Source: Hahella sp. CCB-MM4 (lineage in GTDB: Bacteria; Pseudomonadota; Gammaproteobacteria; Pseudomonadales; Oleiphilaceae). From it: DNA of 64,000 bases. Below are positions 1-8,462 of this stretch, one piece after another. Location of the stretch: assembly GCF_002260525.1 (NCBI RefSeq), contig NZ_MRYI01000002.1:124001-188000 (forward strand). Direction: 5' to 3'. Each line of letters begins with the position of its first letter. The first letter of the stretch is position 1. The notes beneath the pieces were generated by a model, which did not search any database, was not told the DNA's origin, and was given only the letters and a program-made list of their open reading frames with translations. Both the position numbers and the translations under genes were made by a program.

Positions 1-391
1 GAGGCAGGTGATTTTCCATATAGAAGTAGTAGGGAGTGGTCTGTCCATATACTTCCGATAGCCAATAAGACTTTTCTCGCTCCTCGTTCAGCGTGGCAAC
101 CAGCAGCATGTGAATATCGGCTTTCTTCACTGCCTGCAAACAACGCTTCCATGGCATTAATTGAATATCAAACGGCAAGTGATACTGTGAAAAAGCACGC
201 TCGACAACCTCATAGGCAACTCCTTGGAGTTCAGCACTCTTTTTGCCCTTTTCACGTACATAATAGATAAATGGAGGCCATTCGCTGACATCATCACAGA
301 TACGGACAGGAGAAGGCAGATCTTCGGCACAGACCAGGGACGAGAAAAAAACAATACCCAGAATAACTCTGATCTTGGGGAGTGAAACCAT
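1..391 (-). CDS. Periplasmic solute-binding protein, family 3 (C-terminus beyond window edge)
   Basis: An open frame runs on the minus strand from an ATG at 389-391 to the left edge, giving about 130 N-terminal residues. A hydrophobic signal peptide (about residues 1-22, ending near VCAED) is followed by a sequence typical of amino-acid-type extracellular solute-binding proteins: a short strand, an aromatic/proline pair (EWPPFIYY), a region on defining a state vector of a substrate (GVAYEVVERAF), the motif MPWKRCL and then ATLNEERE. The mature protein should sit in the periplasm, either as a transporter receptor or as a sensor-like protein. The ligand is unknown. No permease is visible on this side. 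The gene at 22415 belongs to the same broad superfamily. Confidence 0.8.
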   Translation of the reverse strand, partial: MVSLPKIRVILGIVFFSSLVCAEDLPSPVRICDDVSEWPPFIYYVREKGKKSAELQGVAYEVVERAFSQYHLPFDIQLMPWKRCLQAVKKADIHMLLVATLNEEREKSYWLSEVYGQTTPYYFYMENHLP

Positions 392-809
392 CTTCAACCT
401 CAACTGAGGTGAGTCCTGTTCCTTAAGACTAGATCACATTCCAATGAGAATGTAGAAAAAATGACAATAAATCATTTTGCAACACATTTTGACCCCTACT
501 ACATGAATCCAATTGGTTCATTTAACCCTTCCTCTGACCGAGGCAATTATTGGTATTGGCTACAGCAATACCTTCTCTATCCGTTCCTTTTTCTTTTGAT
601 AGGTGTCAATACCAACTGGACAAAAGCAACGCAACATTTAGCCTAGTTTGATAACCGCAAGTCTGTACGCAGCCGGCGGCCATAAAGAGCAAATCGAATT
701 GGAATCGTGGCGATCATATCGCATTGCCAATCAAGGCTCATTTGAGAGCATCAATGTGTGTCTTACCGGACCGGCAGCTTGTCTCCAAAAATAATAAGAG
801 GGATTTTAC
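392..809. other. Intergenic region between divergent genes
   Basis: This 418-base stretch separates the divergent solute-binding protein and MFS genes and should hold both promoters. It contains a perfect 7-bp inverted repeat, GGTATTG (552-558) and CAATACC (566-572), with a 7-base loop. A 61-codon frame at 461-646 has no convincing ribosome-binding site or family resemblance and is not called. The 3' end (787-797) carries an A-rich AAnAAnAAnAA tract just before the MFS Shine-Dalgarno, listed separately. Confidence 0.5.
787..797 (+). promoter_or_regulatory. Candidate Hfq/Crc target tract before the MFS gene
   Basis: The sequence AAAAATAATAA reads as (AAN)3AA and abuts the Shine-Dalgarno GAGGG at 798-802, with the ATG at 810. 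In Pseudomonas, Hfq with Crc binds AAnAAnAA tracts near ribosome-binding sites to block translation. Function here is inferred from pattern and position only. Confidence 0.4.
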
Positions 810-2138
810 ATGGGCAAGACTGTGCCGTGCGCCAGTGAGATATCTTATTCATCCACACCATCATCAGGTTACTGGACTCTGTTGAGAAACCGTAGCTTCA
901 CGGCTTATCTCACCAATCAAATACTGATTAATCTGGGAGACGGAATCTTCGGTCTTCTCGTCACGTTCAGCGCCCTGAAGCTGGATGCCTCCGCCACTCA
1001 GCTGGGGCTGATCGTCTCCTGCATTGCGCTACCCCGGGGACTCATGGGACTGTACGGCGGTGTCATCGCCGACCAATATGACCGACGCAAAATCATGCAG
1101 TTGTGCGATCTCGTTCGGACCCTGGGCATTGCTCTGGTCGGTGTGCTCAGCTGGTGCAGCCTGCTCACGCTGGTGAACCTGACATTGCTCGCATCTCTGG
1201 TCACATTGACTTCCGCCTTTTCCAAACCCGCCGGAAAAGCCATCATGCCCGGATTCGTTGCCAGTTCAGACCTGTATCTGGCTAACGGCATGACTCAGAG
1301 TGTGCTATGGCCTTCATTTTTTATCGGCGCATTCCTGGCCGGGTTAATGGACAACATTGCGCTATTCCCCGCCTACGGATATTTACTGTGCGCAGGAGTA
1401 TTTGCAGTCGCCGGACTGGTACTGTTCATGATTCGTCGTATGACGTCAGAATTGTCCAATCACAGTGTGTCCGGTCCGATTCTGGCGGACATTCTCTCTG
1501 GTATTGCCGAGCTGGCCCAACAACGTCCTCTGCTGGTCAGGGTATTGTGCTTTTTAGCATACTCGCTGGTCTGGAGAGGTATGACCCAGGTCGGGTTACC
1601 GCTATACACGGTTGAAACTCTGAATCTTCCGGCAAATTTCTATAGCACTCTCATTATCGCCACGGGTCTGGGAGAATTCATCAGTTCCCTGGTCATCGCC
1701 CGTCTTGCTGTCACCCGCTCACTGCGTTGGTCATTCCTGGGAGATGGACTTCTGGTATTGGTGATTCTAGGATTGTGCTTCAATAAAGGGGAAGGTGAAT
1801 TTGCGACCTACATCAGTCTGATTGCCGCGGCGCTGATCGGTGTATCCGCCAGCATTGTCCATATCCCTTTGACGGCCGCCATCCAGACAGATATTAGTAC
1901 CACAAACAGTGGAAAGGTATTCAGTATCTGGAATACTCTCGGTACCCTGGGAGGAAGCCTGGGAGCTATCATCATTTCGAGCCTGGTCGGTCTGACAGGG
2001 ATGACGACAGCACTCCTGATTCTTTCCCTGCTAGCCGCGTTATCCGTTTTGGTATGTTATTGTCTGGCCTATCCCGGCGAGAAAAAACCGGCAGGCGTAT
2101 CGCAGATACCAATCGCCACCAACATGACCGCGGTCTGA
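810..2138 (+). CDS. MFS transporter, MFS_3/EntS-like exporter
   Basis: The 442-residue protein is almost entirely hydrophobic helices, consistent with 12 membrane segments in the inner membrane. After a roughly 25-residue polar N-terminus it shows the MFS signature between helices 2 and 3 (GGVIADQYDRRKIM, about residues 78-91) and a long central cytoplasmic loop near residues 200-235. The arrangement fits the MFS_3 subfamily, which includes enterobactin and other siderophore or drug exporters. A good Shine-Dalgarno (GAGGG) precedes the ATG. The next gene, a glycosyltransferase-like protein 90 bases downstream on the same strand, may be co-transcribed. The substrate cannot be told; no siderophore synthesis gene is visible. 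Confidence 0.85.
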   Translation: MGKTVPCASEISYSSTPSSGYWTLLRNRSFTAYLTNQILINLGDGIFGLLVTFSALKLDASATQLGLIVSCIALPRGLMGLYGGVIADQYDRRKIMQLCDLVRTLGIALVGVLSWCSLLTLVNLTLLASLVTLTSAFSKPAGKAIMPGFVASSDLYLANGMTQSVLWPSFFIGAFLAGLMDNIALFPAYGYLLCAGVFAVAGLVLFMIRRMTSELSNHSVSGPILADILSGIAELAQQRPLLVRVLCFLAYSLVWRGMTQVGLPLYTVETLNLPANFYSTLIIATGLGEFISSLVIARLAVTRSLRWSFLGDGLLVLVILGLCFNKGEGEFATYISLIAAALIGVSASIVHIPLTAAIQTDISTTNSGKVFSIWNTLGTLGGSLGAIIISSLVGLTGMTTALLILSLLAALSVLVCYCLAYPGEKKPAGVSQIPIATNMTAV

Positions 2139-2228
2139 AGATGCAGGGTTCAATATTGCATAATCAAAAAGGCTGGTCCGGGTATCTGCCACGACAAACC
2201 GCCCTGGTTAGAGGTTGAACCACCATCG

Positions 2229-3302
2229 ATGAAAAGGCATATATACTGCGCGGTATCGTCTCACGGATTTGGTCACATCGCCCAAGTTGCCCCCGTGATC
2301 AATTCACTGGCTAGACGTTTCCCGGACGTCAAGTTCAGCCTTCAAAGCGCCTCTCCGAACGAGGTACTGAAGATGTGGATCGAGCCGGATTTCACCCACG
2401 TCGAACAAGCTGCCGACTTGGGGTTGCTGATGCATGATGCTGTCACCGTAGACGCAGTGAAGACCTATCAGGCCTACCGGAATCAGTTGGATAACTGGGA
2501 GACCGTGGTTGGCGAAACGATTGAGACACTAAGACTTGCACAGCCGGATCTCATCCTGACGAATAACAGCTACCTTCTATCCGACGCAGCTCATGCCCTT
2601 GGCATACCCTGCCTACATTTCTGCTCCTTAAACTGGGCCGCTTTATTCCAGCATTACTGCCACCAACTGGATCATGAGGACGAAATCTCCCGGCATCTAA
2701 TCACCTGCTATAACAAGGCCAGGAACTTTCTGCGAGTTACCCCGGGGCTACCCATGGCGGAACTGAATAATGTCAAAGCAGTTGGCCCTATCGGAAGAAC
2801 CGGGCACAGGCTCCCTCTTTCTCAACTCACCGGCCGCTCACCGGGAACAAAATTTGTTCTGGTTTCCATGGGAGGCATTCCATATGACATCCCCTACACA
2901 GATTGGCCTGCACAGGAGGGAGTATGCTGGTTGATAACCACACCGGAACCTCCGGAGCATCCGGGATTTATCTCCTTAGAGCAATTGGGGCTGGAGTTTA
3001 TTGACGTAGTAGCAAGCTGTGACGCCATCATCACCAAACCTGGTTACGGTACATTCGTGGAAGCGGCACTACATGCCAAACCAGTACTCTATCTCAGTCG
3101 CAAGGATTGGCCGGAGGAACCTTACCTGGTGTCATTTCTTGAAAGTTACGGCCTCTGCCGGGAAATTTCCCCGGAACAATTAGCCCGTGGTAATTTCCTG
3201 ACAGATGTCCTGGAACTTGTGGAATGTCGAATATCAAAAGAAGCACCAGAGATGACCGGCGTGGATGACATTCTGGCGGAAACAACCCCACATCTTTCGT
3301 AG
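2229..3302 (+). CDS. GT-B fold glycosyltransferase-like protein
   Basis: The 357-residue soluble protein begins with a Rossmann-like strand and the motif SSHGFGH (residues 10-15 region), typical of GT-B enzymes related to MurG/GT28 and of the N-terminal domain of sugar kinases that bind nucleotide sugars. The C-terminal half carries KPGYGTFVEA (270-279), matching the nucleotide-sugar donor site of the family. It probably transfers or recognises a sugar from an activated donor in the cytoplasm, but the acceptor is unknown. It follows the MFS gene on the same strand, so the two may make and export one product. Its TAG stop lies inside a REP-like hairpin element, so the last residues may have been changed by that insertion. 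Confidence 0.65.
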   Translation: MKRHIYCAVSSHGFGHIAQVAPVINSLARRFPDVKFSLQSASPNEVLKMWIEPDFTHVEQAADLGLLMHDAVTVDAVKTYQAYRNQLDNWETVVGETIETLRLAQPDLILTNNSYLLSDAAHALGIPCLHFCSLNWAALFQHYCHQLDHEDEISRHLITCYNKARNFLRVTPGLPMAELNNVKAVGPIGRTGHRLPLSQLTGRSPGTKFVLVSMGGIPYDIPYTDWPAQEGVCWLITTPEPPEHPGFISLEQLGLEFIDVVASCDAIITKPGYGTFVEAALHAKPVLYLSRKDWPEEPYLVSFLESYGLCREISPEQLARGNFLTDVLELVECRISKEAPEMTGVDDILAETTPHLS

Positions 3303-3386
3303 GGGCGCACCTGTGTGTGCGCCCTGCCTTCAAATACAGAGCTGTCAGGAAAGACCGGGAATTGGGCAGACACGCAGGTCTGCCCC
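3301..3386. repeat. Pair of REP-like palindromes
   Basis: Two perfect 8-bp stems with 6-base loops occur 40 bases apart: GGGCGCAC/GTGCGCCC (3303-3310 and 3317-3324) and GGGCAGAC/GTCTGCCC (3364-3371 and 3378-3385). The first is preceded by TAG and the second is followed by an extra C, so they look like two related units in inverted orientation, as in bacterial interspersed REP doublets. The pair lies between a plus-strand and a minus-strand gene, so it may also act as a two-way terminator, though no T-run follows either stem. Confidence 0.6.
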
Positions 3387-3417
3387 AACCTATATGGATT
3401 TAGATAACCCCAATGGA

Positions 3418-4035
3418 TTATCTTTCTGGGGATGCCTCTACGAACGGCGATAGCGTCAGGCAGTGATCATAGACGGCTTTGATGTGTGGAAAAGCCTCCA
3501 TGGGGACTTCAAACCGATAGGCATTGTATACCTGGGGAATCAGGCACACATCCGCATAGGTTAATTTGTCTCCCATACAGTAGGGTCCGCTGGACAACTG
3601 ACGTTCCAGAGCAGAAAAGCCCTGGGTTATCCAATGATGGTACCACTGTGTTTTCTGGTCTTCCGATAGCCCCATCGTCCCGGTGAGATATTTCAGCACC
3701 CGGAGATTGTTCAGGGGATGAATATCGGCTGCGACCTGATACATCAAACTACGGGTCTTTGCCTTCAATACCGGATCCTGCGGCAGCATTGCCGGTTGTG
3801 GACAGGTTTCCTCGAGCCACTCCAGAATCGCCAGCGACTGGGTCAGATACTCTCCTTCCGCAATCTCTAAGGCAGGCACCAGCCCTTGAGGCTGGCGCTG
3901 CAAGTGAGTTTCCTGACTTTGCTCCCCCAGCCGCAGATCCACCGGAACCAGATCATAGGACAGACCTTTGATATTCAGCGCGATACGAACTCTATAGGCA
4001 GCAGAGGAGCGCCAGTAATCAAACAATATCATCAT
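3418..4035 (-). CDS. maiA: Maleylacetoacetate isomerase (zeta-class GST)
   Basis: This enzyme isomerises maleylacetoacetate to fumarylacetoacetate with glutathione in tyrosine breakdown. The N-terminal thioredoxin-like domain has the zeta-class loop RSSAAYRVRIALN (about residues 8-20) and the helical C-terminal domain follows, with GDKLTYADVCLIPQ. The start is set at the ATG pair 4030-4035 (protein MMILFDYW), because residues encoded upstream to 4107 do not match the family. This start overlaps the end of fahA by 17 bases, which points to translational coupling. The classical Cys in SSCS is Ala here, as in many bacterial members. The order hmgA-hpd-fahA-maiA gives a full route from 4-hydroxyphenylpyruvate to fumarate. 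Confidence 0.93.
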   Translation of the reverse strand: MMILFDYWRSSAAYRVRIALNIKGLSYDLVPVDLRLGEQSQETHLQRQPQGLVPALEIAEGEYLTQSLAILEWLEETCPQPAMLPQDPVLKAKTRSLMYQVAADIHPLNNLRVLKYLTGTMGLSEDQKTQWYHHWITQGFSALERQLSSGPYCMGDKLTYADVCLIPQVYNAYRFEVPMEAFPHIKAVYDHCLTLSPFVEASPER

Positions 4036-5065
4036 GACTGATCGCTTTTCCGGTATATTCCACCACTGTCTGTTCAATGGCACCGAAGATGGACTGACCA
4101 TCCGCATCCAGCATTTCGATTTTCACCTGATCACCAAAGTGCATAAACGTGGTTTTCGGAGAGCCTGTGTTAATCGTTTCGATCATACGAACTTCGGCAA
4201 TACAGGAGTACCCAACACCACCGTCAGCAATAGCCGATCCATGTTCCGTATTCTGTTTATTCGATACCGTACCCGAGCCGATGATAGCCCCGGCGGATAA
4301 CGGGCGGGTCATGGCCGCGTGTGCAACCAGACGGGCAAAACTGAAGGTCATATCCTGGCCGGCATTAGCGCGCCCGAAAGGCTGCCGGTTATAATCCACG
4401 TTTAGTGGCAGGTGAACCTTACTACCTTCCCAGGCGGCTCCCAATTCATCCGGGGTTATCGCCACAGGGGAGAAACTACTGGAAGGTTTGGACTGGAAGA
4501 AGCCGAAGCCCTTCGCCAGTTCTCCCGGAATCAAGCCACGCAAGGACACATCATTCACCAGCATCAGCAACTGAATATGCTCGGGCGCCTGCTCCTCGGA
4601 AACCCCCATGGGAACATCATCCGTCACGACGGCAATTTCCGCTTCAAAATCAATGCCCCATTCCTCCGAACCCAACGGTATGTCGTCACAGGGTCCGATA
4701 AAGCTGTCTGAACCTCCCTGGTACATCAGCGGATCGGTCCAGAAACTCGGGGGCATTTCACTGTTGCGGGCTTTCCGAACCAACTCAACATGATTGACGT
4801 AGGCGCTTCCGTCCGCCCACTGGTATGCACGCGGCAACGGAGAAGCACAGTCTTCTGGACGGAATTCGAAAACTCCGGCCAATTCAGATGAGTGCAGGTT
4901 AAGCTTTTTATATACCGATTGCAGTTTCGGCTCTGTCTCAGACCACCTGTCCAAAGCATCTTGCAGAGTTCTTGCAATATGCGGGACTTCCACCGCTTGA
5001 CTTAAATCGCGGGAAACGATGATCAATCGACCATCGCGCCCCTGTTTGAGACTGGCAAGCTTCAT
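4019..5065 (-). CDS. fahA: Fumarylacetoacetase
   Basis: The 348-residue protein hydrolyses fumarylacetoacetate to fumarate and acetoacetate, the last step of tyrosine degradation. The FAH domain shows the metal-binding acidic residues in IDFEAEIAVV (E141, E143) and NDVSLR (D172), followed by the lysine/serine-rich segment FFQSKPSSS. The GSGTVSNK segment further on is also typical. It is shorter than animal FAH (about 420 residues) and closer to the bacterial short form. It lies 28 bases after hpd and overlaps maiA, so it is third in a four-gene minus-strand operon. The ATG is preceded by the strong Shine-Dalgarno TGGAGGT. Confidence 0.93.
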   Translation of the reverse strand: MKLASLKQGRDGRLIIVSRDLSQAVEVPHIARTLQDALDRWSETEPKLQSVYKKLNLHSSELAGVFEFRPEDCASPLPRAYQWADGSAYVNHVELVRKARNSEMPPSFWTDPLMYQGGSDSFIGPCDDIPLGSEEWGIDFEAEIAVVTDDVPMGVSEEQAPEHIQLLMLVNDVSLRGLIPGELAKGFGFFQSKPSSSFSPVAITPDELGAAWEGSKVHLPLNVDYNRQPFGRANAGQDMTFSFARLVAHAAMTRPLSAGAIIGSGTVSNKQNTEHGSAIADGGVGYSCIAEVRMIETINTGSPKTTFMHFGDQVKIEMLDADGQSIFGAIEQTVVEYTGKAISHDDIV

Positions 5066-5093
5066 AGTGGACCTCCAATGTACGTGTCAGACA

Positions 5094-6170
5094 TCAGATC
5101 ACTCCACGGGCTTGCTGATCCCGTTCGATAGACTCGAATAATGCCTGGAAATTCCCTTCACCAAACCCGTGATGCTCTTTACGCTGGATAAGCTCTATAA
5201 ATATAGGCCCGAACAGGTTCTTGGTAAAAATCTGCAGCAGGTAACCTTTCTCGTCGCCATCAACCAGAACCTGATGCTCCTGAATGCGGGCATGGTCCTC
5301 AGTGACACCGGGAACTCTGTCAAACACCTGATCGTAGTAGTCATCATTGATATCCAGGGTTTGAATACTGGTCCCTTTCATGGCGTCCAGTGAACCCAAC
5401 AGATCCCTGGAAGCGAAAGCCAGGTGCTGCACACCTGGGCCGTTATATTCGTCCAGGTACTCATCGATCTGGTTATTCTTATTATCTTTCCCTTCGTTGA
5501 TCGGAATACAGAAACTGCCGTCCGGGGACTTCAATGCGTAGGAAATCAGTGCGGTCTTCTTACCACGGATATCGAAATAACGAACTTCAGTGAAACCAAA
5601 AACGTTCTTATAAAAGTTGGCCCATTTTTCCATGGTGCCCTTATAAACGTTATTGGTCAGGTGGTCGACATTCAAGAAGCCTTTTTCAGGCACAACGGCA
5701 GGCTCAGCCAGGTCTTCAAAGTCTTCTTCGTAGATTGAGCCTTTGTCCCCAAAGTGATCGATGAAGTAAATCAGGCTGTCGCCGATTCCATAGATCGCAG
5801 GATAAGGTAAATCCTTATCTGCATCTTCAGCAGGTTTAGCTCCACGCTCAACTGCCTGCTCATAGGCATAATGAGCATCATCTACACGCCATCCCATGGA
5901 ACAAATCGCTGGGCCGTGACGCTCTGCAAACCCACGGGAGAAACCTTTACGCTCGTTGTTCATCAGGAAGTGAATATCGTTCTGATTGAAATACACGATA
6001 TCCTTGCCCTTAAACTTCTTCAGTTTGGACAGTCCGAAATCCAGGAATACTTTTTCCATGAAGTCGCTGTCAGGGGTGGCAAATTCGGTAAATTCAATAC
6101 CACGAAGACCCAGCGGGTTATTCTCTGCGTCTCCGGCATGCTGTCGATCCGGTGTAAATTTAGTGTTCAT
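5094..6170 (-). CDS. hpd: 4-hydroxyphenylpyruvate dioxygenase
   Basis: This non-haem iron enzyme converts 4-hydroxyphenylpyruvate to homogentisate. The 358-residue protein has two vicinal-oxygen-chelate halves, and the iron ligands are visible in the second: H170 (NVDHLTNN), H249 (GPGVQHLAF) and E326 (GPIFIELIQR). The length is normal for bacterial HPPD. It is the second gene of the operon, 26 bases after hmgA, with a strong GGAGGAGAA ribosome-binding site. An A-rich AAnAAnAAnAA tract sits in the hmgA-hpd junction, a possible Hfq/Crc site. The aromatic aminotransferase and phenylalanine hydroxylase that would feed it are not in the window. Confidence 0.96.
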   Translation of the reverse strand: MNTKFTPDRQHAGDAENNPLGLRGIEFTEFATPDSDFMEKVFLDFGLSKLKKFKGKDIVYFNQNDIHFLMNNERKGFSRGFAERHGPAICSMGWRVDDAHYAYEQAVERGAKPAEDADKDLPYPAIYGIGDSLIYFIDHFGDKGSIYEEDFEDLAEPAVVPEKGFLNVDHLTNNVYKGTMEKWANFYKNVFGFTEVRYFDIRGKKTALISYALKSPDGSFCIPINEGKDNKNNQIDEYLDEYNGPGVQHLAFASRDLLGSLDAMKGTSIQTLDINDDYYDQVFDRVPGVTEDHARIQEHQVLVDGDEKGYLLQIFTKNLFGPIFIELIQRKEHHGFGEGNFQALFESIERDQQARGVI

Positions 6171-6193
6171 GATTTCTCCTCCGCTTCGGGTCT

Positions 6194-6204
6194 TTCTTAT
6201 TTTT
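6194..6204 (-). promoter_or_regulatory. Candidate Hfq/Crc target tract before hpd
   Basis: On the minus strand this reads AAAAATAAGAA, a perfect (AAN)3AA, spanning the last codons of hmgA and sitting about 10 bases before the GGAGGAG ribosome-binding site of hpd. Hfq/Crc control of homogentisate genes is known in Pseudomonas; for this site it is an inference. Part of the tract encodes the hmgA C-terminal lysines, so chance is a real alternative. Confidence 0.3.
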
Positions 6205-7399
6205 TGGATTCAGGTTCGATCCATGACTGGTGATAATCTCCAGCCATGGTGTTTTTGACATGTTCGGTGAGTTGCAGCGGTGCAAAGGTGTCCACCATCA
6301 CCGCATACTCATAGGTTTCCTGCTTGCCGATTGAGGCTTCGGTTTTCCCCGGCTGGGGTCCATGGGGAACACCTCCCTGGTGCAAGGTGATATAACCGGC
6401 CTCGATGCCGGTCCGGCTCATAAAGTCGCCGTCGACGTAATACAGCACCTCATCGCTATCCACATTGGAGTGGTAGTAAGGCGCAGGTATGGCATCAGGA
6501 TGGAAGTCGTATAAACGGGGTACAAAGTTACAAAGAACAAATCCGCGTCCACCAAATACCTGGTGAATGCTGGGCGGTAGGTGGATTTTCCCGACAATCG
6601 GCTGAAAGTCCTGGATATTGAATGCCCATGGGTACAGGTAGCCGTCCCAGCCAACAAGGTCAAAGGGATGCCATTGCAGCTGGTGTGCCTGGTAGTGATC
6701 CCGATACTTACTGATCACCTGGAAATCACCCTGCTCTACGATCGCATCCTGCAGTTCGGGAGTCCGGATATCACGCTCACAATAGGGCGCGGTTTCCGAC
6801 AGCTGGCCGTACTCATTGCGATAGTGCTTGGGAATTTCCACCATGGAAAAGGCTTCCACCACAAACAGCCGCACATTGTCATAGTTATTGAAGTTCAGTT
6901 GATAAATCGTACCTCTGGGAATCACCAGATAATCCCATTTGCGAACTTCCAGACGGCCGTATTCGGACAGCAGTTCCCCTTCACCTTCGTGCACAAAAAT
7001 TATTTCATCCGCATAGGCATTACGGTAGAACTGATCCGTGGGTTCGGTGACCCGAGCGGTATGGATAGAAAGGTCCTGGTTATAGAACAGACGGTTACGC
7101 GCGTTGTAAAAGTTTCCTGAACGGTCGGCTTTTCGACTGTCAAGTTTGTAATTCTGTACTAGACTGTCTTGCCAAAGAGCACCATGCTCGATTTCAACCC
7201 TCTCCACAGAGGGACTTTTGGTCGGCATGTTGTGGTGATACTTGGTACTGTATACATTGGCAAAGCCATGGGTGGAAACCAGTTCCTCCCGATACAATTC
7301 TTCTTCCTGCCCAGCCTGGACGCCAGGGTGCCTGGTATCTTTGTAGAAAGTCACATGGTGCTTGGCAGGCAAATCACCTTGTTTGACGTAAAAGGGCAT
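6197..7399 (-). CDS. hmgA: Homogentisate 1,2-dioxygenase
   Basis: The 400-residue cupin protein opens the homogentisate ring to maleylacetoacetate. Supporting motifs are ADEIIFVHEGEG (first cupin), the YPWAFN segment, YYHSNVDSDEVLYYVDG (about 308-324) and GGVPHGPQPG (342-351). H310 and H346 fit the iron histidines. The acidic ligand lies in HSNVDSDE rather than in the HRNxMSEFMG of the human and Pseudomonas enzymes, so this belongs to a shorter, divergent bacterial branch. It is the first gene of the operon, with hpd 26 bases downstream, and faces a divergent LysR gene across 138 bases holding a T-N11-A palindrome. Confidence 0.9.
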   Translation of the reverse strand: MPFYVKQGDLPAKHHVTFYKDTRHPGVQAGQEEELYREELVSTHGFANVYSTKYHHNMPTKSPSVERVEIEHGALWQDSLVQNYKLDSRKADRSGNFYNARNRLFYNQDLSIHTARVTEPTDQFYRNAYADEIIFVHEGEGELLSEYGRLEVRKWDYLVIPRGTIYQLNFNNYDNVRLFVVEAFSMVEIPKHYRNEYGQLSETAPYCERDIRTPELQDAIVEQGDFQVISKYRDHYQAHQLQWHPFDLVGWDGYLYPWAFNIQDFQPIVGKIHLPPSIHQVFGGRGFVLCNFVPRLYDFHPDAIPAPYYHSNVDSDEVLYYVDGDFMSRTGIEAGYITLHQGGVPHGPQPGKTEASIGKQETYEYAVMVDTFAPLQLTEHVKNTMAGDYHQSWIEPESKK

Positions 7400-7485
7400 G
7401 AGTGAGGCCTCGTCTGAAAGCTAGTCGATACCACTATTGTCCGCCGTTCTTTAACTAAAAAAAGAATAATATTTGCATCATCACA

Positions 7486-7500
7486 ATCTAAAATTTAGAT
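7486..7500. promoter_or_regulatory. LysR-type operator in the hmgA/lysR divergent promoter
   Basis: ATCTAAA-A-TTTAGAT is a perfect 15-bp palindrome containing T-N11-A (7487 and 7499), the consensus of LysR-type regulator boxes. It lies 38 bases before the LysR start and 87 bases before hmgA, as expected for a divergent autoregulated LysR target pair. Confidence 0.6.
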
Positions 7501-7537
7501 ATAAATATTCGTACAATGGAGACATACAGGTAAGCCG

Positions 7538-8434
7538 ATGAAAGTGGATATGGAAGCCCTAAGGGTCTTGGACACCATCATTCAGGAAGGAAGTTTTGCC
7601 AAAGCCGCTAACCGGCTGCACAAAGCCCAGTCAGCCGTGAGCTATCAGATCCGGAAACTGGAAGAACAACTGAATATTGATATATTTGACCGCAGCCAGT
7701 ACCGCGCGACCCTTACCCCAAAAGGACAAGCTCTATGGACCGAGGCTCGCCGCATGCTGCAGCTGGCCGGGCGCATCGAAAGTCTTGCCGAGCGCTACAC
7801 GGAAGGCTGGGAGCCCCGACTGGAACTGGTCATAGACGGCGCTTTGCCGATGGTCCCCATCATGGGCGCTCTGAAAGCATTGGCAGACCGGGATATTCCC
7901 ACCAGAATTCAAGTCAAAGTTGAAGCACTGGGCGGCGTACAGATGCGTTTTGAAAAAGACAATGCTGACATTATGCTGGCCAAAGATTTTGACCCTCACC
8001 CTTCTTTGACCGCCGTCCCGTTAACTCCGGTCAGCCTGGTGTTGGTTGCTGCCAGCAGTCACCCTCTTGCCACTGAAAAAAACATTGAGTTGGACCAGTT
8101 GCACGATCATGTCGAACTCACCATCAACGACACCAGCGAGCAATCTGTCCAGAGGCCTGATTCCCTGCAGTTTGGGGGAGACCGAGTATTCTATATGCAC
8201 AGTTTTTCAGCGAAGAAAACGGCGATAGAAATGGGACTTGGATTTGGCTGGATGCCGGTATTCCAGGTCAGAAAGGAGCTGGCCGAGGGCAGCCTGGTCG
8301 AACTGAACTACCGACCCGGCTCGCGGGTATCCTTCACCCCCATGCTGGTCTATCGTAATGAACCCCCGTTGGGGAAAGCTGGAGGTATTATTGCTGAACT
8401 GGTCGGAAAGGCCTTTCAGCAATTTGAAGGATAA
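7538..8434 (+). CDS. LysR-family regulator of the homogentisate operon
   Basis: The 298-residue protein has an N-terminal winged helix-turn-helix (about residues 5-64; GSFAKAANRLHKAQSAVSYQ followed by LEEQLN) and a C-terminal LysR substrate-binding domain. It is transcribed divergently from hmgA with a T-N11-A palindrome between them, so it most likely controls hmgA-hpd-fahA-maiA and itself. The effector is not known; homogentisate or 4-hydroxyphenylpyruvate would be natural guesses. Pseudomonas uses an IclR-type HmgR for the same job, so regulator choice here differs. A TTGACA box and three repeats follow just after its stop and belong to the next transcription unit. Confidence 0.88.
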   Translation: MKVDMEALRVLDTIIQEGSFAKAANRLHKAQSAVSYQIRKLEEQLNIDIFDRSQYRATLTPKGQALWTEARRMLQLAGRIESLAERYTEGWEPRLELVIDGALPMVPIMGALKALADRDIPTRIQVKVEALGGVQMRFEKDNADIMLAKDFDPHPSLTAVPLTPVSLVLVAASSHPLATEKNIELDQLHDHVELTINDTSEQSVQRPDSLQFGGDRVFYMHSFSAKKTAIEMGLGFGWMPVFQVRKELAEGSLVELNYRPGSRVSFTPMLVYRNEPPLGKAGGIIAELVGKAFQQFEG

Positions 8435-8441
8435 ACAGACA

Positions 8442-8447
8442 TTGACA
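8442..8447 (+). promoter_or_regulatory. -35-like box ahead of the PCD/SDR operon
   Basis: TTGACA is a consensus -35 hexamer 8 bases after the lysR stop. No perfect -10 follows at 16-18 bases; the best match falls inside the first 22-bp repeat (8463 onward). If used, the repeats would overlap the -10 and initial transcribed region, a position for repression. Confidence 0.35.
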
Positions 8448-8462
8448 TCCCCTCATACATTA

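Noticed and set aside
461-646. 61-codon plus-strand frame in the first intergenic region
   Set aside because: No convincing ribosome-binding site, no family resemblance, and it lies in a divergent promoter region.
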